Assembly (NCBI GenBank): GCA_001443545.1
Contig: LMAD01000005.1
Coordinates: 22,701 to 86,700 of the forward strand
Reading direction: 5' to 3'
Source: Acidimicrobiaceae bacterium RAAP-2
GTDB taxonomy: Bacteria > Actinomycetota > Acidimicrobiia > Acidimicrobiales > RAAP-2
DNA: 64,000 nt
The translations under genes were made by a program, and so were the position numbers. Positions 8,557 to 18,496 of this stretch are shown here, piece after piece; the first letter of the stretch is position 1, and each line of letters opens with the position of its first letter. The notes under the pieces are model-generated. The model did not search any database, was not told the DNA's origin, and saw only the letters and a list, made by a program, of their open reading frames with translations.

Positions 8557-11500
8557 GTGGCGGAGATGCTGAACGAATTCAACGAGTGGCGACACCTACG
8601 TGAGATTCTGTCCGACGACATCATCATTGTCGACGCCCAGGGGACCATCGGTTACGTCAGCGAATCGGTGGCGAGCCTGGCCGGCTACGAGCCGACCGAA
8701 CTGCTCGGCCGATCGATCGAGGAGCTCGTGCCCGACGACCAACGTGATACCCACGTCGGGCACCGCGAGCGGTATCTCGAGGCGCCCACGCCCCGGTCGA
8801 TGAGCGGCCACGCCCACCGGATGAAACACCGCGACGGACGAGACCTGTCGGTCGCCATCGCCCTTTCGCCGCTCGTCGTCGACGGTCGAACGCTGATCGT
8901 CGCGGCCGTCGCGCTCGCTGACGTCGCCGCGTCTCGCGACACTTCGGGACGCGCGACCAAAATGGCCGCCGCCGCCCGTCTGGCCGAACAGGAGTCCCAC
9001 TACCGGCTGGCCTTCGAACGCACGATGGCGCCCATGTACTTCACCGACCGCGACAACGTGATCACCACCGCCAATGACGCGTACGCCCGACTCGTCGGAC
9101 GCGCCGCCGCTGACGTAGTCGGGCACCGCGCCGACGAGTTCACCCACCCCGCCGACCTCGTCGTCACCCGCGGCGCCCACGCCGACCTGCTCGCCGGCGA
9201 CCTCGACGAGGTGCGCTTCACCAAGCGCTACGTGGACCCGTCGGGCCGGATCACCGACGTCGAATCGGCCAAGTCGGTGGTGCGCTCGAGCGACGGGCTG
9301 GTCCAACGATTCATCGTCTCCGAATTGGAGATCACCGAGCGCGTGCAACGTGACCGATTTCTCACGATGCTCGCCGCCGTGCACCGCCTCGCCATCTTGG
9401 CCACGAACGAAACCCAGCTGCTCGAGCAGTTCTGTCAGGCCCTGGTGGACGTCGGTGGTTACGCGCTGGCCTGCTTCACGTCGGCGACCTCGGGGCCCGG
9501 CGTGGTCGCCGCACGTGATCCGCGAGCCGCGGTAGCGCCACCGAAGGATGGTCCGATCAACGAGGCGATCTCGAGGTCCGAGACGCGCGTGTACGACGTC
9601 GGAACCGGCAGCGACGAGTGGCGCCGCTACGCGTCCGAGCACCACCTGCGAAGCGGCCTGGCCATTCCCCTTCGACACGAGGGAGTCGTCGGTGCGATCA
9701 CTGTCTTGCTCGACCAACCCGACGCCTTCTTTCCCGCGCACCGGATCGGGCTGGAGGAGCTCGTCCACGAACTCGAACTCGGGCTCGCCCACATCGCCGC
9801 GATCACCCAGACCGCGGCGACCCTCGCGTCGGCCCGCACCGCTTACGACGCGCTCGCCGCGACCGAGGCCGCGCTCGCCGAGTCGGAGCGCCGCTTCCGC
9901 TTGGCCTTCAGTGAGAACATGGCCCCAATGGTCTTCGTGGGCCTCGACGACCGCGTGATCGACGTCAACGACGCGTTCCTGCAGATGGTCGGACGGACCC
10001 GCGACGAACTCGTGGGTCGCGACACGTCGTGGATCACCCACCCCGAGGACGTCTCGCTGGGTGCCCAGAGCCGCGAGCGAATCGAGCGAGGCGAGGTCGA
10101 ACAGTTCCACTTCACCGAACGGCTCGTGCACCAAACCGGTCGGATCGTCGTCACCGACGTCTTGAAGTCGCCGGTGCGCGCCGACGACGGCCGCATCCTC
10201 TACTTCATCGTCTCGGAGCGAGACGTCACCGAGGAGCGCCACCTCGCCGATCAACTCCTGCACCGCGCGCTGCACGACCCCCTCACCGGACTCGCCAATC
10301 GCGCCCTCTTCGAGGACCGCCTCGGTCAGGCCCGTGAGCGGCTGACGCGCAACGGCGGCTACGGCGCGGTCCTACTCATCGACCTCGACGACTTCAAGGG
10401 CGTGAACGACACTTACGGGCACCCCACGGGAGACCGGCTGCTGGTCGGCGTGGCCCGCCGGTTCGAGCTCGTGACCCGCTCCAGTGACACCCTCTGTCGC
10501 GTCGGAGGCGACGAGTTCCTCTACCTGGCCGAGAACCTGAGCGGACCCGACGAGGTCACCGTCATCGCCGAGCGCCTGCTCAACGTGCTGGTCGAGCCCT
10601 TCTCACTCGACGGACTCACCCTCGAACAGAACGCCACGATCGGTGTCGCTATCTGTCATGACGGCGTGCTCGACGGCGCCGAGTGCATCAAGTACGCCGA
10701 CACCGCGATGTACGAGGCCAAGCGCCACCGCCGAGGCCACTTCGAGGTCTTCACGCCGGACATGCTCACCAACGCGATCAACCGGTTCACCCTCGCCCAA
10801 TCGCTCAGTCACGCGTTGCGCAGTAACGAGGTGACCCTCTACTACCAGCCGATCGTCTCGCTGCCGAACTTCCAAGTCGTCGGCTTCGAGGCGTTACTGC
10901 GCTGGGACTCCTCGCGCGAGGGGTCGATCCCCCCGTCGGTCTTCATCCCGATTGCCGAGCAGAGCGACCTGATCCTGGGACTCGGCGACTTCGCGTTACG
11001 TGAAGCGGTGCGCGTGGCGAGCACGTGGGGAATGGACGGTTCGTACGGCGACCAGTGCTACGTCTCGGTGAACCTCTCCGCAGTCCAGTTCCGCAACCCC
11101 GACTTCGTCTCGCTCGTGCGCGAGGTGCTCGAGGACGCGCACTTCCCCGCGTCACGTCTCGTGCTCGAGATCTCCGAGTCCATCGCGATGAGTGACCTCG
11201 ACCAGACGATCTCGGTCGTCGAGCGGCTACGCGACATCGGCGTCGAGGTGGCGCTCGACGGCTTCGGCACGGGTCACTCCTCACTGCCTCGCCTCGTCGA
11301 ACTGCGTCCGAAGATGGTCAAGATCGACCGCTCCTTCGTCCACGCGCTCGACGACCCGGTCAACCACGACGTCATCCTCGACGCCGTCTTCACGCTCGGC
11401 CACGACCTCGGCGTCACGATGCTCGCCGAGGGCATCGAGACCGTGAGCCAGCTGACGCGGTTGCGGGGGCTCGGCTGCCAGCTCGTCCAGGGATTTCTCC

Positions 11501-11595
11501 TCGCGCCGCCGGTACCCCAGGACGAGGTGCTCGGCCAGCTCGCGACCCGGCCCAAGGAACGCGCCCAGCGCGTCGCGCAGCGCGCGGCCACCTAA
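8557..11595 (+). CDS. PAS-PAS-GAF-PAS-GGDEF-EAL cyclic-di-GMP protein
   Basis: This is a 1012-residue soluble sensor. PAS-like domains lie at roughly 10-125, 140-265 and 440-560, with a GAF-like segment near 270-420 and no membrane helix. The GGDEF domain (about 570-735) has an intact GGDEF at 650-654 preceded by an RSSD inhibitory-site motif, so diguanylate cyclase activity is likely. The EAL domain (about 745-1000) keeps EAL at 778-780, VNLSA and EGIET, but the DDFGTG signature reads DGFGTG, with Gly902 in place of the second metal-binding Asp. Phosphodiesterase activity is therefore doubtful. The GTG at 8557 has GGAG nine bases upstream. It is a close paralogue of the next gene, 83 bp downstream, and was probably made by tandem duplication. 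Confidence 0.9.
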   Translation: MAEMLNEFNEWRHLREILSDDIIIVDAQGTIGYVSESVASLAGYEPTELLGRSIEELVPDDQRDTHVGHRERYLEAPTPRSMSGHAHRMKHRDGRDLSVAIALSPLVVDGRTLIVAAVALADVAASRDTSGRATKMAAAARLAEQESHYRLAFERTMAPMYFTDRDNVITTANDAYARLVGRAAADVVGHRADEFTHPADLVVTRGAHADLLAGDLDEVRFTKRYVDPSGRITDVESAKSVVRSSDGLVQRFIVSELEITERVQRDRFLTMLAAVHRLAILATNETQLLEQFCQALVDVGGYALACFTSATSGPGVVAARDPRAAVAPPKDGPINEAISRSETRVYDVGTGSDEWRRYASEHHLRSGLAIPLRHEGVVGAITVLLDQPDAFFPAHRIGLEELVHELELGLAHIAAITQTAATLASARTAYDALAATEAALAESERRFRLAFSENMAPMVFVGLDDRVIDVNDAFLQMVGRTRDELVGRDTSWITHPEDVSLGAQSRERIERGEVEQFHFTERLVHQTGRIVVTDVLKSPVRADDGRILYFIVSERDVTEERHLADQLLHRALHDPLTGLANRALFEDRLGQARERLTRNGGYGAVLLIDLDDFKGVNDTYGHPTGDRLLVGVARRFELVTRSSDTLCRVGGDEFLYLAENLSGPDEVTVIAERLLNVLVEPFSLDGLTLEQNATIGVAICHDGVLDGAECIKYADTAMYEAKRHRRGHFEVFTPDMLTNAINRFTLAQSLSHALRSNEVTLYYQPIVSLPNFQVVGFEALLRWDSSREGSIPPSVFIPIAEQSDLILGLGDFALREAVRVASTWGMDGSYGDQCYVSVNLSAVQFRNPDFVSLVREVLEDAHFPASRLVLEISESIAMSDLDQTISVVERLRDIGVEVALDGFGTGHSSLPRLVELRPKMVKIDRSFVHALDDPVNHDVILDAVFTLGHDLGVTMLAEGIETVSQLTRLRGLGCQLVQGFLLAPPVPQDEVLGQLATRPKERAQRVAQRAAT

Positions 11596-11678
11596 CCCCA
11601 TCGGCCCGGGTTCGTCGGACTACGCTGCAACGTACGGCCGGAATCGTGCCGCGGTGGTGCGACTTACGAGGGCAGGTA

Positions 11679-13817
11679 GTGGTCCACTTCGCAGACGAGA
11701 CGACATCGTGGCAGTATCTCCTTGACGCGATGCCCGACGGAATCCTGGTCGTCGACCGCGAGGGCGTGGTGCGCGCCGCCAACCGGGCCTTCGCCACGAT
11801 TTCGGGCTACGACGTCGCCGAGCTCGTCGGTACCTCGATGGACCAGTTGGTGCCGGCCGAGGAGCGCCCTGCGCACCACGACCTCGTCGAGTCCTTCCAC
11901 GACCGCGGCGTGGACCGTCCGAACGCCGATCACCTCGACATCACGCTGGTGGCCCGAGACGGCCAACGGCTCAACGTCGACGTCGCCCTCTCCACCTTCA
12001 ACCGCGACGGACGGACCTACGCGCTCGCGGCGGTGCGCGACCTCAGCGCGCTGCGCCGCCTCGAAGCCGAGCGCGACGATTCGGCGCGCAAGTTCCAACT
12101 GGCCTTTGAGACCGCGATGTCCCCGATGACCTTCACCGACTCCGAGGACCGGATCGTGACCGCCAACCCCGCCTTCTGCGAGTTGCTCGGCCGCCCGCTG
12201 GACGAGCTCGTCGGGCGCGACTCAGCGCACTTCACCTACCCACTGGACGTCGGAGTAACCGAACGATCGCACGAGCTCGTGCGGGGACGTGAGACGAGCC
12301 GCGACCGCTACGTGAAGCGCTACCTCCACCGCGACGGCCGGGTCATCGTAGTCGAGGTCTCGCGCTCGGCCACCTACGACGACGACGGCAACCTCCTCTA
12401 CAGCGTGATCAGTGAACGAGACGTCACCGAGGAGCGCCTCCTCACCGCCCAGCTCGCCCACCAGGCGCTGCACGACCCCCTGACCGGCCTCGCGAACCGG
12501 ACCCTCATCGAGGATCGATTCGAACAGACCCGCGCGAAGGTGACCCGCCAGGGCGGCTTCGGCGCCGTGCTGATGCTCGACCTCGACGACTTCAAGGTCG
12601 TCAACGACACCCACGGCCACCTCATCGGGGACCAGCTCCTCGTCGCGGTAGCCCGTCGGCTCCAGGAGGTCTCACGGACCTCGGACACGCTCAGCCGATT
12701 CGGCGGCGACGAGTTCCTCTACCTCGTCGAGGGCGTCCACCAGGCCGAGCAAGCCGAACACGTCGCCGAACGACTCCTCGCCGCGCTCGAAGAGCCATTC
12801 GTCATCCTCGGGATCGAGATCGAGCAGCGCGCGAGCATCGGCGTGGCGATCTGGGACACGACAACCCCGATTGACGCCCCGATCATCGAAGAGGCCGACC
12901 TCGCGCTCTACGAGGCGAAGCGTCTCGGTCGATCGCGCTACGCCGTTTTCTCCGCGTCACTGCGCCAGCACTCAATGGGCCGCTTCGAACAGCTCCAAGA
13001 ACTTCGCCACGCCCTCGATGCGGGCGAGATCGTGATGCACTTCCAGCCCATCGTGGACGCGGCGGGCTCGCGCGTCGTCGGTTTCGAGGCCCTGATGCGC
13101 TGGAACCACCCGACCCGGGGCCTGATCGGCCCCTCAGAGTTCCTGGCGCTCGCCGAGACCAGTGACGTCATCCACGACCTCGGCGCCTTCGCCCTCACCG
13201 AGGCGACGCGCACCGCCGCCGCGTGGACCGGGCCGGACGCGCCCTACGTCACGGTCAACCTCTCGGCGCGCCAGTTCTTCGACGACGACCTGCCCGCACT
13301 CGTCACGTCAGTGCTCGGCGCGAGTGGGCTGGCCGCGCACCGCCTGATCCTCGAGGTCGCCGAGCGAGTCGCCCTGCTCGACGTCAATCGCGCCGCGGCG
13401 ACCATCGCGGCGGTGCACGAGCTGGGCGTCGGGGTCGCCATCGACCAGTTCGGGGCCGGTCTCTCCTCGCTCGCCTACCTGATGCACCTCCAGCTCCAGT
13501 TCGTCAAGATCGACCAGTCCTTCGTGCGCCCGGCCCACGGCATCGGCTACAACGAGGCCCTGGTCGGCTTCATCGTCTCGTTGGGCGAGCAGCTGGGCGT
13601 GCCCGTGCTCGCCGAGGGCGTCGAGACGACCGACCAGTTCGACCGGCTCCACGACGCCGGCTGCACGCTCAGCCAGGGGTTCCTCTTCTCGCCGGCCGTC
13701 CCGGCGACCGAGGCGACCACGATCGCGGCCGATCGCGGCTGGCCCGCCGCTCAGCCGTCGATCTCGAAGCCCGCCGCGAGCACCGCCCCGCAGGCCTCGA
13801 CCACGCCCGCGTCGTAG
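11679..13817 (+). CDS. PAS-PAS-GGDEF-EAL cyclic-di-GMP protein
   Basis: The 712-residue product is a shorter paralogue of the preceding gene, with two PAS domains (about 8-125 and 130-250), GGDEF (about 265-425) and EAL (about 435-690). GGDEF is intact at 342-346 and is preceded by RTSD, a product-inhibition site. In the EAL domain E470 of EAL, VNLSA and EGVETT remain, but DDFGTG is changed to DQFGAG, with Gln590 replacing the second Asp. As in its neighbour, the hydrolase half may be inactive or regulatory. I chose the GTG at 11679 because GAGGGCAGG precedes it and the PAS domain starts shortly afterwards; a GTG at 11646 would add 11 residues. The 3' end overlaps the convergent HD-GYP gene by 67 bp. 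Confidence 0.88.
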   Translation: MVHFADETTSWQYLLDAMPDGILVVDREGVVRAANRAFATISGYDVAELVGTSMDQLVPAEERPAHHDLVESFHDRGVDRPNADHLDITLVARDGQRLNVDVALSTFNRDGRTYALAAVRDLSALRRLEAERDDSARKFQLAFETAMSPMTFTDSEDRIVTANPAFCELLGRPLDELVGRDSAHFTYPLDVGVTERSHELVRGRETSRDRYVKRYLHRDGRVIVVEVSRSATYDDDGNLLYSVISERDVTEERLLTAQLAHQALHDPLTGLANRTLIEDRFEQTRAKVTRQGGFGAVLMLDLDDFKVVNDTHGHLIGDQLLVAVARRLQEVSRTSDTLSRFGGDEFLYLVEGVHQAEQAEHVAERLLAALEEPFVILGIEIEQRASIGVAIWDTTTPIDAPIIEEADLALYEAKRLGRSRYAVFSASLRQHSMGRFEQLQELRHALDAGEIVMHFQPIVDAAGSRVVGFEALMRWNHPTRGLIGPSEFLALAETSDVIHDLGAFALTEATRTAAAWTGPDAPYVTVNLSARQFFDDDLPALVTSVLGASGLAAHRLILEVAERVALLDVNRAAATIAAVHELGVGVAIDQFGAGLSSLAYLMHLQLQFVKIDQSFVRPAHGIGYNEALVGFIVSLGEQLGVPVLAEGVETTDQFDRLHDAGCTLSQGFLFSPAVPATEATTIAADRGWPAAQPSISKPAASTAPQASTTPAS

Positions 13818-15241
13818 CGCACGCCCGCGCCGGCGACGATCTCGGCGAGCGCCTCGTCGATGCTGTAGCGCGGCCGGTGGGGCCGGTGGTGGGTCATCGC
13901 CTCGACGACGTCGGCTACGGCGACGATGCGCACCGGGAGCGATATCGCCTCGCCGACCAACCCGTCGGGGTAGCCCGAACCGTCGAGCCGCTCGTGGTGG
14001 TGGCGCGCGACGTCCACGAACACGCTCGGCAGCGACGACTGCTCCAGCACGTCGGCCCCGACGGTGCAGTGGCGTTCGACCGCCTCGATCTCGAGCGGGC
14101 TCAGTCGGCCCGGTCGACCGAGGATCTCCGCGGGCACCGCGATCTTGCCCAGGTCGTGCAGGGCTGCGCTCTGGGCGATCGCGTCGACGACGTCCTCGCC
14201 CAATCCCAACCACGTCGCGATCGCCCGACTGAGCGCGCTGACGCGCATCTGGTGGTCCGCGGTGTAGGGGTCGCGAATCTCGGTGATGCGCGTCATCGCC
14301 GCGACCGTGCCCTCGAGGGAGGCCCGGATGGCCGCGACGCCCTGGACCCGCGCCACGAGCAGTTCGACCTCGGCCAAGAGGCTGCGCAGTTCGAGGACCG
14401 TCTCGTCATCGAAGACGTAGATGTCGTGGTCGGCCACGCTCACCACGGCGCGACGGGTCCCGATGGTGATCGGCAGCGAGACGATCGAATCGATCCCGAA
14501 GGCCCGGGTCCGTTCGTGCCAGGGCGACAGCTCGTCGAAGCGCGCGACGTCGTGGACCACCTGGACCGACTGCTCGCGCATCGCCCGCCCGGTCGGGCCC
14601 CGCCCGGTCACGGGGCTCTGGGTGAGCTCGAGCCCGTCGAGGTAGGTGACGGCGCCGCCGCGATAGGCGACCTCGAGTCGGCCGCTGGGGTCGTCGGTCT
14701 CGAAGGAGACCCACGCGACTCGGTACCCGCCGTCCTCGCACAGCCGTTCGACGAGGCCGCTCAACGCCTCGTCGAGGCTTTCGGCGATTCCCATCGTGCG
14801 GCTCACGGCGCCGAAGAGCCGGAGCATGCGCTCGCGGCGGATGTCGCGCGTGACGTCGAAGAACGAGGCGATGACGCCGCTGCGTTCGCTCATCTCGAGC
14901 ACCGGGTACGTATCGACCGAGAGCCACCGCCGGGCCGCGTTGGCGAAGTTGACGCCGACGATCACGTCGGTGTTGGCGGTCATCTCATCGATCGACTGGA
15001 TGACCTCGGGGTTCTCGAGGTAGAACGGGGTCTCGTCGTTCGCCTTGGCGAACCGAGCGTCGGCGACGTCCAGCCCGATCAATCGGTCGACCGACGTGTG
15101 CAGCAGCCGGGCGATCGCCTCGTTGCAGTCGCGCACCACGCCGTCTTCGAAGTAGGCGAACCCGATCACCGTCGAATCCAAGAAGACGTCGAGGTACTGC
15201 AACGTGCGCAGCGGGCTCGAGGACCCCTCCGACAGCGTCAT
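13751..15241 (-). CDS. PAS-GAF-HD-GYP phosphodiesterase
   Basis: The 496-residue protein has an N-terminal PAS domain (about 15-135), a GAF-like domain (about 150-290) and a C-terminal HD-GYP domain (about 300-490). The HD-GYP signatures are complete: the first His in DHQMRVSALS, AALHDLGKIAVP, a paired His region (ARHHHERLDGSGYPDG) and RIVAVADVVEAM. HD-GYP enzymes hydrolyse c-di-GMP through pGpG to GMP, so this gene balances the cyclases next to it. The ATG at 15241 is preceded by GGGGTGA; a GTG two codons earlier is possible. It is paralogous to the gene at 15332. Its last 22 codons overlap the end of the convergent GGDEF-EAL gene. Confidence 0.9.
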   Translation of the reverse strand: MTLSEGSSSPLRTLQYLDVFLDSTVIGFAYFEDGVVRDCNEAIARLLHTSVDRLIGLDVADARFAKANDETPFYLENPEVIQSIDEMTANTDVIVGVNFANAARRWLSVDTYPVLEMSERSGVIASFFDVTRDIRRERMLRLFGAVSRTMGIAESLDEALSGLVERLCEDGGYRVAWVSFETDDPSGRLEVAYRGGAVTYLDGLELTQSPVTGRGPTGRAMREQSVQVVHDVARFDELSPWHERTRAFGIDSIVSLPITIGTRRAVVSVADHDIYVFDDETVLELRSLLAEVELLVARVQGVAAIRASLEGTVAAMTRITEIRDPYTADHQMRVSALSRAIATWLGLGEDVVDAIAQSAALHDLGKIAVPAEILGRPGRLSPLEIEAVERHCTVGADVLEQSSLPSVFVDVARHHHERLDGSGYPDGLVGEAISLPVRIVAVADVVEAMTHHRPHRPRYSIDEALAEIVAGAGVRYDAGVVEACGAVLAAGFEIDG

Positions 15242-15331
15242 GTTCACCCCGACTCGTGAATCAGCTGCGCTAGAAAACGGTTCCCTAGCTGGTCCTCAAC
15301 CTAGTGGGTGCCTTGTCCCTGGTCAATGGGT

Positions 15332-16858
15332 TCAGACGGTGAAGATCGACTCCGGTTGGTCGGGCGCGAACTCGAATCCGCCTTCGAAGACTTTCAGGCA
15401 CTGGGCGACCACGTCGGCGTCGTAGAGCGTGCCGACGTTCGAGGCGACTTGATCGAGGGCCTGCTCGAGCCCGACGGAGGGTCGATAGGGGCGGTGGTTG
15501 GACATCGCCTCGACGACGTCGGCCACCGCGACGATGCGCGCGGGCAAGATGATGTCGTCGCCGACGAGCGCGTTGGGGTACCCCGATCCGTTGAGCCGTT
15601 CGTGGTGCTGGAGGGCGACCTCGGCGATCGGCCAGGGCAACGACGCCTTGGAGAGGATCTCGTAGCCGATGAGAGCATGGCGCTGGATCATGCGGTACTC
15701 GAGCTCGGTGAGCCGGCTCGGCTTGATCAGGATCTCCGAGGACAGCGCTACCTTGCCGACGTCGTGCACCGCGCCGGCGTCGCGGATCCGCTCGACGAGA
15801 TCGGTCCAGAGGCCCAACTCTGAGGCGATCACCGAGGCCAGCGATCCGACGCGCGACTGGTGTCCGGCGGTGTAGGGGTCGCGGGCCTCGGTGATCCGCG
15901 CGAGGGCCGTCAGCGTGCCCGAGAGTGCGGTCGCGAGCTGGCTCGCCGACACCCCGTGAGCGATGACGCGCTCGACTTCGCGGGCGATGTTCTCGAGGCC
16001 CGACACGGTCAACTCGTCGAAGGCGTTGCGGTGCCGCGCGTAGACCGCGAGCACCGCGCGCTTGCCGCCGGGGCTGAAGGGGAGGATCACCGACGAGCGG
16101 AGTCCGTAGCGCACGACGCGCTCGCGCCACTGCGCCATGTTCGCCACCGCCAGTAGGTCGTTCGAGACGACCGTCGCCGTCGTGCGCAACGCCGTACCCA
16201 CGGGGCCGAGCCCGTTGGGTCGAGACCTCGACCACGATACGAAGTCGTCAGAGACGTAGTCCGTCGCGCCGGCGGACTCGACGACGTCGACGCGCCCGTC
16301 GGGACCCGGTTGAGCGACCCCCACCCAGACGAGGGCGAATTGACTGGTCGCGACGAGTTGGGCGCAGAGGTGGCGCAGCGCCCCGGACTCGCCGATGACT
16401 GCGGTGCTGAGACGATTGACGTCGAGCAACATCGAGACCACGTGGCCTCGTCGCACCCGGTCGGTCGCTTCGAGGTAAGCGAGCAGCACGCCGCGGACCT
16501 CGCCGTCGCGGAGCACCGGGTAGGCGTTCACCGTGAACCACCGCTGCTCGCCGCTCGGGATCTCGATCCCCTGGACGACGCCGTAGACCGAGTCGCCGGT
16601 GCGAAGGGCCCGAACCGACGGGAGATCCTCGAGGGTGAAGGTCGAGCCGTCCTCGTGTACCGGATTCCAGGTCACCTTCATCGGGTCGTCACTCAACAGG
16701 TCCGCCCGAGAAGTGCCGAAGACTCGCTCGGCCCGCTCGTTGCAGTCGATCACGCGGCCGGTGGCGTCGCGCAACATGAAGGCGGTGCCGGTCGCCTCGA
16801 TGAAGTGGCTTTCGAGGAGGGCGGACTCGAGGGTCAAGGGTGCATCGACGTCAGACAC
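15332..16858 (-). CDS. PAS-GAF-HD-GYP phosphodiesterase
   Basis: A 508-residue paralogue of the gene at 13751 with the same domain order. The PAS domain includes MLRDATGRVIDCNERAERV, a GAF-like region contains LRSSVILPFSPGGKRAVLAV, and the HD-GYP domain has AGHQSRVGSLA, GAVHDVGKVALS, LQHHERLNGSGYPNAL and VAVADVVEAM. The metal-binding His/Asp residues and GYP are all present, so c-di-GMP hydrolysis is expected. The GTG at 16858 is chosen because a run of six G precedes it at about eight bases; an upstream in-frame start at 16921 would add 21 residues of low-complexity character. The stop lies 90 bp before the second HD-GYP gene, and the two may be co-transcribed. Confidence 0.9.
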   Translation of the reverse strand: MSDVDAPLTLESALLESHFIEATGTAFMLRDATGRVIDCNERAERVFGTSRADLLSDDPMKVTWNPVHEDGSTFTLEDLPSVRALRTGDSVYGVVQGIEIPSGEQRWFTVNAYPVLRDGEVRGVLLAYLEATDRVRRGHVVSMLLDVNRLSTAVIGESGALRHLCAQLVATSQFALVWVGVAQPGPDGRVDVVESAGATDYVSDDFVSWSRSRPNGLGPVGTALRTTATVVSNDLLAVANMAQWRERVVRYGLRSSVILPFSPGGKRAVLAVYARHRNAFDELTVSGLENIAREVERVIAHGVSASQLATALSGTLTALARITEARDPYTAGHQSRVGSLASVIASELGLWTDLVERIRDAGAVHDVGKVALSSEILIKPSRLTELEYRMIQRHALIGYEILSKASLPWPIAEVALQHHERLNGSGYPNALVGDDIILPARIVAVADVVEAMSNHRPYRPSVGLEQALDQVASNVGTLYDADVVAQCLKVFEGGFEFAPDQPESIFTV

Positions 16859-16947
16859 GACTACCACCCCCCAGGTACGACATTGTGCCCTCAGCGTAGC
16901 CGCGGGACCATCGGGTCGCAATGGTCTGAACGCCGGTATCAGGGAAC

Positions 16948-18477
16948 TTACGACACGATCGGCGCATCGGCCATCGGGTCGACCACCGCCTCCATCTCAC
17001 GGCGCGACGCGCGCATCACTGCCACCAACGGCTCGGCGACGAGTGCGAGTCCACTCGGCACCAGGAGCACCTGCCACAGCCACCGAGGCCACGGGCGATG
17101 CTGCAAGAAGTCGATACCGGGTAAGTGGACGAACGCGACGGCGCTGAAGACCACCCAGGCGAGCCAGAACCAGCGGACTCGCCGACGCGCTAACGAGGCG
17201 ACGATGTAGAGGGCCACCGCGCCGACGACGATCTTGGCGAGGTCGAGTTGGGCGTAGATGTCCCACGGGTGCGCGTTGGACTGGAAGAGTCCGGGTATCG
17301 GGTCGAACGCCAAGGACAACGCCAAGAGCCAGCCGACGACGACCGTGCGGAGGTGCCCCCGGATTGCTTCGAGTAAGACCAGGGAAACGGCCAGCGCCAT
17401 GAAGTAGTACCCCCAGAGGTTGACCTCGAAGATCAAGCGGATCCCCAACGCCGTACCGACGAGTGAGGTCATCATGATCGGTTCGAGAACCCGATCACCG
17501 ATGCGCCGTCGAGCGAACCAACCGAGCGCCGCGGCGCTCGCGATGGGCAGCACACGAGCGATGAGAAAGAGCGGCACGGCCGGCACGTGCAGTTCCCACA
17601 GCACCGTTCCCCCGAACGACGGCGCTGAACCATTGGCAATTGCGTGAAGGGCCCGACCCGACGTCACGACGAGGAAGGGCAGGTCGATTAGCGCAGCGAC
17701 GAATACGACCGCAGCGCTGAAGCGCCACCGACCACGCGATGGAACGACGAAGAACACCACGGCCAAGACCAGCAACGCGTACTGCTGAGTCACCACGGCG
17801 AGACCAATCAGCGCGCCCGCGAGCAGCCACCGCTCGCGCAGCACCGCCGCCACCCCCCCCAACGCCAATCCCATCGCCATCAGGTCCTGGGGGTGGAAGT
17901 ACTGCACCACGGCGGCGAGTACCGGCGCCAAGGTCACAATCACCACGAGAGTCACAGGCTCAGCCAGTCGTCGCCCTCGTCCGCTCGCTCGAAGCAGCGA
18001 GGCCGCCCCGACCAGGAGGAAAATTCCGGCGACGTAGCCAATCCGTAACGTCGGTATGGCGACTCCCGACGCCACCGACCAATGGAACATGGCAACGTAG
18101 GCGTGTGAGCAGTTGGCTCCGAGCGACGTCACCGGGAATGGGTACTGGTGGCCGATACGTGCGAGCGCGGCAATCGCACCCGACACCAACGGGTAGAACG
18201 GGGTGATCATCGCACCGGGTCTCGCTATCGACGGGATCTGTGCAATGTGTGTGAAGGGGGCATAGGCGCAAGCGAACCGACCGTGTTCGATCGCCCACGT
18301 CGAATAAATCGACGCAGACCCATCGCCGACGACGACGCCGCCGAGCAGTGCGACGACGCCGATGAACGCACCGATAGCTATCAGAATTCCCGTGAACCCG
18401 ATAAGTGGCCGTAATCTGGTTTCCAGCACGGCGGAGATGTGCCGTGAGCGAGGTGCGGCGCGCAAACTATCGTCCAT
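16948..18477 (-). CDS. polytopic membrane protein, GT-C-like
   Basis: The 509-residue protein has about ten to twelve hydrophobic segments, including LIGFTGILIAIGAFIGVVALLG, GYVAGIFLLVGAASLL, VTLVVIVTLAPVLAAVVQYF and LAGALIGLAVVTQQYALLVL. A first extracytoplasmic loop holds GDGSASIYSTWAIEHGRFAC, and YFHPQDLMAMGLALGG follows an inner helix. The DGSASIY...W..EHGRFACAY loop and helix pattern resembles GT87/DUF2029-like mannosyltransferases of actinobacteria, but no motif proves catalysis. It starts 20 bp after the stop of the upstream conserved hypothetical gene, so it is probably part of the same minus-strand operon as the c-di-GMP genes. A TTG two codons earlier is an alternative start. Confidence 0.7.
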   Translation of the reverse strand: MDDSLRAAPRSRHISAVLETRLRPLIGFTGILIAIGAFIGVVALLGGVVVGDGSASIYSTWAIEHGRFACAYAPFTHIAQIPSIARPGAMITPFYPLVSGAIAALARIGHQYPFPVTSLGANCSHAYVAMFHWSVASGVAIPTLRIGYVAGIFLLVGAASLLRASGRGRRLAEPVTLVVIVTLAPVLAAVVQYFHPQDLMAMGLALGGVAAVLRERWLLAGALIGLAVVTQQYALLVLAVVFFVVPSRGRWRFSAAVVFVAALIDLPFLVVTSGRALHAIANGSAPSFGGTVLWELHVPAVPLFLIARVLPIASAAALGWFARRRIGDRVLEPIMMTSLVGTALGIRLIFEVNLWGYYFMALAVSLVLLEAIRGHLRTVVVGWLLALSLAFDPIPGLFQSNAHPWDIYAQLDLAKIVVGAVALYIVASLARRRVRWFWLAWVVFSAVAFVHLPGIDFLQHRPWPRWLWQVLLVPSGLALVAEPLVAVMRASRREMEAVVDPMADAPIVS

Positions 18478-18496
18478 GTTCAATCACTGCAGAGAG

